5,589 nt of DNA from Patescibacteria group bacterium UBA4664 (lineage in GTDB: Bacteria; Patescibacteriota; Saccharimonadia; CAILAD01; BJGX01): contig CALRAY010000031.1 of assembly GCA_943353705.1 (NCBI GenBank), forward strand, positions 1 to 5,589, written 5' to 3'. Position numbers and translations under genes: made by a program. This document shows positions 1 to 5,100 of the stretch, in pieces. Below the pieces are notes generated by a model that had not been told where the DNA came from, did no database searches, and was given only the letters and a program-made list of their open reading frames with translations. How positions within the stretch are numbered: the first letter of the stretch is position 1; each line of letters begins with the position of its first letter.

Positions 1-695
1 AAGTAGATAACATCACTAAGACCTATGGCAAAGCAGATAATTTATTTACCGCACTATATAATGTCAGCCTCGAAATTCCTAGCGGATCCTCGGCTGCAAT
101 AATCGGCAAATCTGGCTCCGGCAAAAGTACCTTAATGCATATAATGAGTGGGCTAGACCACCCCAGTACCGGCGACATTATAATAGACGGCAAGGTGCTT
201 GGGGACTTCAAGCCTAAACAAATGGATGCTTTTAGAGCTAAGGAGATGAGCTTTATATTCCAGGCATTTTTTGTAGAAGCTAACCAGACTTGCTACCAGA
301 ATGTTATGTTGCCTCTCGAGATAGCGCGCGTTTCTAAGGCAAAAAGATCCAAGAAGGCGATTCAGGCTCTTAAAGCTGTCGGCCTGGATGACAAGATAAA
401 TGCACAGGCTGCAAGCTTATCGGGTGGCCAAAAACAGCGCCTAGCGATTGCTAGGGCCATAGTCAACAAGCCTAAGATAATTTTTGCGGATGAACCAACT
501 GGTAACCTGGATAGTGCTACCGGGGAAATGATAATAAAGCTACTATTTGATTTGAATAAAAAACTTAAATGCACTCTTGTTGTGGTCACGCACGATTCTG
601 AAATCGCTGAACACTGTAAAATTAAAATAGAGATGAAAGATGGCGAGATAATTAAATCAGCTAATAGCAAAGAAATTAGAAAGCTTTTAACATGA
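1..695 (+). CDS. ABC transporter ATP-binding protein, LolD/MacB-type (5' partial)
   Basis: ATPase subunit that powers the FtsX-like permease encoded next to it; acts at the inner face of the membrane. The reading frame is already open at the window edge (first complete codon at base 3, reading VDNITKTYG), so the true start lies just upstream, probably only a few residues away; the visible 230 residues are near full length for this family. Seen in order: Walker A GKSGSGKST (bases 105-131), Q-loop FIFQ (252-263), ABC signature LSGGQKQR followed by LAIARA (417-458), Walker B IIFADE with D-loop GNLD (477-512), and the H-loop His in VVVTHD (591-593). All catalytic motifs are intact. The segment after the Q-loop reads FFVEANQTCYQNV instead of the common F-N/H-LLP-x-LTA-x-ENV, an unusual permease-contact segment. 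Its TGA stop overlaps the next ATG. LolD-like by family; substrate unknown, and lipoprotein sorting is unlikely if the host lacks an outer membrane. Confidence 0.93.
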   Translation, partial: VDNITKTYGKADNLFTALYNVSLEIPSGSSAAIIGKSGSGKSTLMHIMSGLDHPSTGDIIIDGKVLGDFKPKQMDAFRAKEMSFIFQAFFVEANQTCYQNVMLPLEIARVSKAKRSKKAIQALKAVGLDDKINAQAASLSGGQKQRLAIARAIVNKPKIIFADEPTGNLDSATGEMIIKLLFDLNKKLKCTLVVVTHDSEIAEHCKIKIEMKDGEIIKSANSKEIRKLLT

Positions 696-2065
696 GTATT
701 AGAGATATAATCAGGCGAAGTGGCAGGAGCATAAGAAGCGCAAAGGGCCGAACGATACTCACAGCCCTTGCCATTGCGGTTGGTACTTTTGCACTTACAT
801 TAACTCTGGCTGCCAGTAACGGTGCGACTGCTTTTGTTGATAAAGTAATAAAAGACAATTTCGACCCTAGCGAATTATTTGTAGCAGCCGATGAAGGTCT
901 TTTTGGGCAAGGCGATAGCGATAAGCCCAGAGAGTTTGATGCAAGCTTTGGCACAAGCACGTCTAACGCTGGTGCCTCTAGGCAGATAAAGAGAGTGACG
1001 CAGCAGGATATTGATAAAATCAAAGCAGTAGAGGGTGTCGAGAGTGTGCGCGAACAAATTGTTATAAGTGCCCGCTATATCACAAGGGAAGGCGAGAAAA
1101 AATATGTTGCAACCATAGCCGCCTACAATCCTGTCCAAAAACCCGAGCTACTTTCCGGAAGCCTAGACAGCTTTGATGGTAAAAAAATAATTCTTCCAGA
1201 AGGTTATTTGCAGGATTTAGGCTTCGATTCTAGCCAAGCTGCAATAGGCAAGACAGTCACGATAGTTGTACCAAAAGCCCTAACCCCTGAGGAACTCAGG
1301 GCACAGCTAGTTAGCGGAAGCTTACCGACAGATGCCGAACAATTAGCAAAAGCAACTGAAAACAATTCAGAATCTGTTGATTTTGTTATTGCTGCCGTTT
1401 CCAAGAAGCCCATTACGGTTCAGCCAGGTACTGAACTCTATATATACATGCCTCGAGATGAAGCTAAAGCCCTCAATGATATAACGACATTAGGCACAGC
1501 AAACTACCAAAAATATAACTTTGTACTGGCCAAGGTATCTGGTGGAAATAACGATGATAAGCTCAAAGCTACTCAGCAAAGGATAAAAGATTTAGGTTTT
1601 CAGGTCCGAAGCGTCGAGGAAACACAAGAATTTCTCACAAATATTATCGGTGTACTGCAGGGAATTGTGGCAGGTTTTGGTTTAATTGCGATAATCGCAT
1701 CGGTTTTTGGCATAATCAACACAATGTATATTTCAGTACTGCAAAGAACTCGCGAAATAGGCCTAATGAAAGCTCTAGGAATGCGCAACCGAGATATTGG
1801 CAGGCTATTTAGATTCGAAGCTGGCTGGATTGGCTTTTTAGGTGGATTTATTGGCTCGATTTCAGCTGTTGTTATAGGCATTGCGATTAACCCTTGGATT
1901 ACCAAGCAACTGGACTTGGGTGCTGGTAATGATCTTTTAATATTCAAACCCGCACAAATTGCTGGGCTGGTCTTGGCTCTAATAATAATTTCGGTACTAG
2001 CCGGCTGGTTGCCATCCCGAAAGGCGGCCAAGCTCGATCCAATAGAGGCCCTCAGAACTGAGTAA
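692..2065 (+). CDS. FtsX-like / MacB-type ABC transporter permease
   Basis: Membrane subunit of the ABC system formed with the preceding ATPase. The 457 residues have the family layout: a basic cytoplasmic N-terminus with TM1 at about 20-42, a large extracytoplasmic MacB-like core domain (about 43-315), then three C-terminal helices at about 317-344, 376-400 and 421-440, forming the FtsX domain. The cytoplasmic loop after TM2 carries the family's ATPase-contact motif REIGLMKALGMRNRDI (355-370). The protein ends in the hallmark PSRKAAKLDPIEALRTE (441-457). The start is fixed by the ATGA overlap with the upstream stop; no clear Shine-Dalgarno is seen, consistent with coupled translation. MacB-type systems work by mechanotransmission, driving peptide or lipoprotein export or activating partner proteins outside the membrane; they are not classical channels. 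Substrate unknown. FtsX itself is less likely because the ATPase is LolD/MacB-like and the external domain is large. Confidence 0.93.
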   Translation: MSIRDIIRRSGRSIRSAKGRTILTALAIAVGTFALTLTLAASNGATAFVDKVIKDNFDPSELFVAADEGLFGQGDSDKPREFDASFGTSTSNAGASRQIKRVTQQDIDKIKAVEGVESVREQIVISARYITREGEKKYVATIAAYNPVQKPELLSGSLDSFDGKKIILPEGYLQDLGFDSSQAAIGKTVTIVVPKALTPEELRAQLVSGSLPTDAEQLAKATENNSESVDFVIAAVSKKPITVQPGTELYIYMPRDEAKALNDITTLGTANYQKYNFVLAKVSGGNNDDKLKATQQRIKDLGFQVRSVEETQEFLTNIIGVLQGIVAGFGLIAIIASVFGIINTMYISVLQRTREIGLMKALGMRNRDIGRLFRFEAGWIGFLGGFIGSISAVVIGIAINPWITKQLDLGAGNDLLIFKPAQIAGLVLALIIISVLAGWLPSRKAAKLDPIEALRTE

Positions 2066-2102
2066 AAGTCACAGATTGGCGATTGGGAACATTTTATAGA
2101 TT

Positions 2103-3269
2103 ATGAATATAATTGATTTGATAATATTACTAACTGGCGCCATAATGGCCTATCGCTGGTATAAAGTAGGCCTAGCCCGAAACCTATTCGCTGTCGGTGG
2201 GCTACTAATAGGTATTATCATAGGACTAGTAATTGCCCCAAGCATTATGGCATGGTTCATAGACCCGATAGGCAAATATGCTGCCGTCGTACTGTGCGTT
2301 TGTATATGTACTTTTGCCCTAGGGAGCCTAGGGGAGCTAATTGGAAATAAACTAAATATCCGCCTATCGTCTAAAACCTCTCAAAAGATAAATGCCTACG
2401 CCGGGTCATTTGGAAGTATAATTTTCTTGCTTATATTCGTCTGGCTTAGTGCAGCGATAATTATAAGTAGTCCATTTAGTAGATTCAATAATCTCATACA
2501 AAACTCAGCGATTGTTCAGCTACTCAACTCGAGATTACCACCGACACCGCCGATTATCGAGAGGATTGATGGGCTGGTCAAGCCGCTCGATTTCCCTCAA
2601 GTTTTTGCTGGTATTCCACAAAAGCTTGCAGATCCTGTTGCACCGGCTGGCTCCGAAGTAGTCCGCTTAGCTGTTTTAAATGCTGGCCAGTCAGTTGTGA
2701 AAATAGAATCCAGGGGCTGTGGAAATAATATCTCCAGTGGCAGTGGCTTTATAGTAGGGGATGGCCTAGTGATGACTAACTCCCACGTTGTCGCAGGCTC
2801 TAATGCAAACAGGGTAATAGATACATCCGGAAGCTATGCCTCTGAGGTAATTTATTACGACCCATCAGTTGATATCGCTATTTTAAAGACACCAAAGCTT
2901 AAAGCTAAGGCATTAGGCATCTCCAGCCAGAAATATTCCAGAGGTCAAGAAGCTGTTGTTATGGGATTCCCATCGGGTGGAAAATTCGTAGCTGAACCTG
3001 CAGGAGTAACAAATACACTTGTGGCTAGGGGTTTTGATATTTATAACAAAGAGCAAGTCGATAGGCTGGTTTATGAATTTGTCGGCAAGGTAGTGCAGGG
3101 AAATTCTGGCGGGCCGTTGGTACTATCTGACGGTACCGTTATCGGAATGGTATTTGCATCATCGCAAAACAACGAAGGATATGGCTATGCCCTGACCGGC
3201 GAAGAGATAAGTCAGGCCTTAAAAACGGCAGGCAAAAGCAGAGTCGACACACAAGCTTGCTACCAGTAA
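2103..3269 (+). CDS. marP: MarP-like membrane serine protease (CvpA-like N-terminus + trypsin-like domain)
   Basis: Membrane-anchored serine protease with its catalytic domain outside the cell membrane. The 388 residues start with a CvpA-like region of four helices (about 5-20, 28-51, 58-80, 102-124), a linker (125-187), then a chymotrypsin-fold/HtrA-like domain to the end. The triad is visible as His228 (TNSHVVAG), Asp257 (VDIAIL) and Ser335 (GNSGGPL). Cys206 lies just before the domain's GSGF strand, and Cys386 is three residues from the C-terminus. From memory, M. tuberculosis MarP (Rv3671c, 397 aa) has its triad at 235/264/343 and a disulfide 214-395, so spacing and cysteine positions match closely. 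No PDZ domain follows, unlike DegP/HtrA. Family members resist acid and oxidative stress by processing wall-acting proteins; the substrate here is unknown. The chosen ATG opens the first helix directly (MNIIDLIILL), a typical CvpA start; the Shine-Dalgarno is weak. It follows the permease by 37 bases, so an operon is likely. Three cysteines in TM3 (65, 67, 69) are unusual. Confidence 0.92.
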   Translation: MNIIDLIILLTGAIMAYRWYKVGLARNLFAVGGLLIGIIIGLVIAPSIMAWFIDPIGKYAAVVLCVCICTFALGSLGELIGNKLNIRLSSKTSQKINAYAGSFGSIIFLLIFVWLSAAIIISSPFSRFNNLIQNSAIVQLLNSRLPPTPPIIERIDGLVKPLDFPQVFAGIPQKLADPVAPAGSEVVRLAVLNAGQSVVKIESRGCGNNISSGSGFIVGDGLVMTNSHVVAGSNANRVIDTSGSYASEVIYYDPSVDIAILKTPKLKAKALGISSQKYSRGQEAVVMGFPSGGKFVAEPAGVTNTLVARGFDIYNKEQVDRLVYEFVGKVVQGNSGGPLVLSDGTVIGMVFASSQNNEGYGYALTGEEISQALKTAGKSRVDTQACYQ

Positions 3270-3313
3270 CTCATCAGATCTAAATATTTATATGCTATAA
3301 GATAGTTCGTGGG

Positions 3314-3319
3314 TATAAT
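3314..3319 (+). promoter_or_regulatory. Possible -10 box (TATAAT)
   Basis: Perfect TATAAT in the AT-rich gap after the protease gene, preceded by GTGGG. No convincing -35 hexamer lies 16-18 bases upstream. If used, transcription would start near 3326, giving a leader of about 90 bases before the membrane-protein ATG at 3419. In AT-rich DNA a chance match is plausible. Confidence 0.35.
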
Positions 3320-3340
3320 ACAAGTTAATAAATAAATCAT

Positions 3341-3370
3341 CTAGTAGTCCTTGAATATACGATATACAAT
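3341..3370 (+). promoter_or_regulatory. Possible promoter giving a leaderless mini-ORF transcript
   Basis: CTAGTA (3341-3346), an 18-base spacer, then TACAAT (3365-3370), ending 7 bases before the mini-ORF ATG at 3378. Initiation at the usual distance would fall at or next to that ATG. The same CTAGTA hexamer, again 18 bases from a -10 box, precedes the ATPase gene at 4123. CTAGTA is a poor match to TTGACA, so the call rests on the -10 box and the repeated spacing. Confidence 0.25.
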
Positions 3371-3377
3371 TGAAGAC

Positions 3378-3400
3378 ATGAAATACGCATTCGAGCTAAA
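3378..3400 (+). repeat. Direct repeat copy 1 (23 bp, start of the ABC ATPase gene)
   Basis: Exact 23-base match to 4123-4145, in the same orientation, starting at an ATG in both places. An exact match of this length is not expected by chance in a window of this size. The pair brackets the membrane-protein gene. Confidence 0.95.
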
Positions 3401-3416
3401 AAAAAGTTATGGTTAA
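3378..3416 (+). pseudogene. 12-codon mini-ORF: truncated duplicate of the downstream ABC ATPase start, or leader peptide
   Basis: Reads MKYAFELKKSYG then TAA. The first eight residues equal those of the ABC ATPase beginning at 4123 (MKYAFELKSVKRYYG), and the first 23 bases are identical in both copies, including all third codon positions. Beyond that, the copies still align if GTCTGT and ATA are absent from this one (both in-frame gaps): AAAAAG and TTATGG recur in order, after which similarity ends. The repeat begins exactly at the ATG. The stop lies two bases before the ATG of the membrane-protein gene, so translation of the mini-ORF could feed ribosomes to that gene. It could be a recombination scar left when the ATPase start was duplicated, or a functional coupling leader; the sequence alone does not decide. 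It contains a run of eight A (3398-3405). Confidence 0.6.
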
Positions 3417-3418
3417 TA

Positions 3419-4033
3419 ATGTCTAGCAAAAGCACCGAGAGCAAAAATCCGTCGATAAAATCGGGACCCCTAAGTCGTGCTTCACGGTTTTTCTACACGA
3501 AGTCAAACCTGGTCACCGCCTTACTGGCCACTTCCGTCTTTGTCGGCTACCTTGTCTTTTTACTAATGGGGCAGGGCAAGGCTTTTGAAGTTGCCAATAG
3601 CAGTATAAGATCACTCGGAACTTCGCTGGGCTTTGGTCAGGCCGAGATCCTTGCCTTCCTTGCAGAACGTTCCAATCAGCAGATTAATGCCTACATTAAC
3701 TTCAATCTAGTCTGGGACTCTCTCTTTGCTTTGATCTACGGAGTTATGTATGTGTTCTGGGTGTCGTTGTTGTTTAAGCCATATTCGCAAAAGTTTGGAA
3801 TTTTGAATCTGCTACCATTCGGTCAAGTTGCATTTGATTGGTTGGAGAACTTAGGCTTAGCTACTATCTCAAAGCAGTACCTTGCAGACGGCACAATTTC
3901 TTCGACGACTGCTCAATTTGCCTCAACTGCCTCAACTATTAAGTGGGCATTTTCCTTGCTGGTCTATGGGGTAATATTGGTTGGCATTGTCATGCGTATA
4001 GTAGGAGCACTGAAGAAGCGAAGCCAGCACTAG
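3419..4033 (+). CDS. Uncharacterised four-helix membrane protein
   Basis: I do not recognise a named family. The 204 residues begin with a polar, basic, probably disordered cytoplasmic segment (1-29), then predicted helices at about 30-50, 96-118, 126-146 and 172-196, and a basic tail (KKRSQH). This fits both ends in the cytoplasm by the positive-inside rule. A 45-residue loop between helices 1 and 2 would lie outside. Helix 2 opens with Trp99-Asp100 and is rich in aromatics; helix 3 carries Asp140-Trp141-Leu142-Glu143-Asn144. Buried acids of this kind usually matter for function, but the role cannot be assigned. The start is the first ATG in this frame after a stop at 3371-3373; there is no Shine-Dalgarno, but the mini-ORF stop lies two bases upstream, so reinitiation is plausible. 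It lies 89 bases before the DrrA-like gene and between two copies of that gene's start, which suggests insertion or local rearrangement. It could be an accessory to the exporter or an unrelated passenger. Confidence 0.8.
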   Translation: MSSKSTESKNPSIKSGPLSRASRFFYTKSNLVTALLATSVFVGYLVFLLMGQGKAFEVANSSIRSLGTSLGFGQAEILAFLAERSNQQINAYINFNLVWDSLFALIYGVMYVFWVSLLFKPYSQKFGILNLLPFGQVAFDWLENLGLATISKQYLADGTISSTTAQFASTASTIKWAFSLLVYGVILVGIVMRIVGALKKRSQH

Positions 4034-4122
4034 AACCGAATTGGCACATAGCAAGAGCCACTTTATTGCCTCCAAGTTTTGCTAGTACAAATGACAACTA
4101 AATAGTATAATTATATATAAAT
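4034..4122 (+). other. Intergenic gap without a clear terminator
   Basis: 89 bases between the membrane-protein gene and the DrrA-like gene. Only weak pairing is visible (for example GCAA with TTGC, or TTGG with CCAA around 4041-4075), with no GC-rich stem followed by a T-run, so read-through into the exporter genes is possible. The last 40 bases are very AT-rich and hold the promoter-like boxes listed separately. Confidence 0.5.
4082..4111 (+). promoter_or_regulatory. Probable promoter of the DrrAB-type operon, possibly leaderless
   Basis: A perfect TATAAT (4106-4111) ends 11 bases before the ATG at 4123, so a transcript starting at the usual distance would have a leader of only about 3-5 bases. 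No Shine-Dalgarno lies before this ATG (the sequence is TTATATATAAAT), which agrees with leaderless translation. CTAGTA (4082-4087) is 18 bases upstream of the -10 box but is a weak -35. Confidence 0.5.
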
Positions 4123-4145
4123 ATGAAATACGCATTCGAGCTAAA
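4123..4145 (+). repeat. Direct repeat copy 2 (23 bp, start of the ABC ATPase gene)
   Basis: The intact source copy, forming codons 1-8 of the ATPase; matches 3378-3400 exactly. Sequence upstream of the ATG is not alike at the two sites apart from promoter-like spacing. Confidence 0.95.
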
Positions 4146-5100
4146 GTCTGTAAAAAGATATTATGGGAAAATCAAAGCACTTGACGGAGTAACACTAAAA
4201 GCCGAAGAGGGCAAAATTTACGGCATGCTTGGACCCAACGGCGCAGGCAAGAGTACCATAGTCAAAATCTTGAGCACCCTTATAGAGCCAACTTCTGGAA
4301 TCGCAAAAGTAAACGGAATAGATGTAGCTAAGGATCCATCCTCAGTCAGAAATGCAATCGGGCTAGCAGGACAGTTTGCCGCGGTAGACGACTTCTTGAC
4401 GGGCCGCGAGAATATTCAAATGGTGGGTCAGCTATACGGCTTAAAAGGTAGTGTTGCGAAGCAGAGAGCCGATGAAATATTAGAAAAACTAGGCCTGCAG
4501 GATTCTGCAGACAGGCAAGTAAAGACTTATTCTGGCGGTATGCGCAGACGCCTAGACTTAGGATCTAGCCTCGTAGGAAGACCTAAAATTTTGTTCCTGG
4601 ATGAGCCGACAACTGGTCTCGACCCAAGAACGCGCAAGGACCTATGGGAGATAATTAGAAATTTAGCACGCGAAGGTACTTCGATACTTCTAACCACCCA
4701 ATATCTTGAAGAGGCCGACGAGCTTGCCGACATGATAGCGGTTATTGACTATGGCAAACTTATAGCCGAAGGTACTAGCTCACAGCTCAAAAGCAAGCTG
4801 GGTGGAGACATGGTAGAATTTGAGCTTAAAAATAAATTTGACTTCAATAAAGCCTTGCTATCAGTTGAGAAGTTCTGTAATCAAAATAGACAAGCCGATG
4901 AAGCTGAGCTAACTATAAAAATTCCCGTCAAAAATAGCGCCGAGGACTTACTAACCGTGACTAAGATGATAGACGATTCAGGTATAAAGCCTACCAATAT
5001 ATCACTTCATAAGCCAACTCTAGATGATGTGTTCTTGTCGCTTACTGGTAAAAAGCCCCAGATTGAAGAACAGAAAAAGCCCAGAAGAGGTAAGCACTAA
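4123..5100 (+). CDS. DrrA-family ABC transporter ATP-binding protein
   Basis: ATPase of an ABC-2 exporter; pairs with the permease that follows. The 325 residues are typical of the daunorubicin-resistance DrrA type. Seen: Walker A GPNGAGKST (37-45), Q-loop Gln84 in GLAGQFAAVDD, signature YSGGMRRRLDLGSSL (136-150), and Walker B with D-loop ILFLDEPTTGLD (156-167). The H-loop has Gln193 in place of His (TTQYLEEADELAD), as is usual in DrrA proteins. The C-terminal regulatory domain ends with the family motif PTLDDVFLSLTG (298-309), then a basic tail of 16 residues. The start is supported by the conserved N-terminal strand. The stop shares a base with the next ATG. DrrA/DrrB pairs export anthracyclines, lipids or other hydrophobic compounds; the substrate here is unknown. 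The first 23 bases are duplicated at 3378. Confidence 0.95.
   Translation: MKYAFELKSVKRYYGKIKALDGVTLKAEEGKIYGMLGPNGAGKSTIVKILSTLIEPTSGIAKVNGIDVAKDPSSVRNAIGLAGQFAAVDDFLTGRENIQMVGQLYGLKGSVAKQRADEILEKLGLQDSADRQVKTYSGGMRRRLDLGSSLVGRPKILFLDEPTTGLDPRTRKDLWEIIRNLAREGTSILLTTQYLEEADELADMIAVIDYGKLIAEGTSSQLKSKLGGDMVEFELKNKFDFNKALLSVEKFCNQNRQADEAELTIKIPVKNSAEDLLTVTKMIDDSGIKPTNISLHKPTLDDVFLSLTGKKPQIEEQKKPRRGKH
5087..5091 (+). promoter_or_regulatory. Ribosome binding site of the DrrB-like permease
   Basis: GAGGT inside the last codons of the ATPase gene, 8 bases before the ATG at 5100. It is the clearest Shine-Dalgarno in the window and supports that start. It also shows that the host can use Shine-Dalgarno initiation for internal operon genes. 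Confidence 0.65.

Noticed and set aside
362..670. Long open frames on the minus strand opposite the ABC and permease genes
   Set aside because: They lie wholly opposite well-supported genes, their translations show no motifs, and they are mirror effects of the coding strand.
1285..1301. Perfect 7-bp hairpin (CCCTGAG, loop GAA, CTCAGGG) inside the permease gene
   Set aside because: It encodes ordinary residues (PEELR), is not followed by a T-run, and one or two such short stems are expected by chance in a window this size.
2317..2335. Tandem CCTAGGGAG-like units in the protease gene
   Set aside because: Explained by the coding of LGSLGE with the same codons; no further copies.
289..3266. Shared 11-mer CTTGCTACCAG at 289-299 and 3256-3266
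   Set aside because: Matches of this length are expected by chance in 5.6 kb, the reading contexts differ, and there is no extension on either side.
3281..3290. 10-bp palindrome TAAATATTTA after the protease gene
   Set aside because: Pure A/T, in AT-rich DNA, with no GC stem or T-run; too weak to call a terminator or operator.
4699..4701. H-loop histidine replaced by glutamine in the ABC ATPase
   Set aside because: The TTQYLEEAD form is usual for DrrA-type ATPases and does not mean loss of function.
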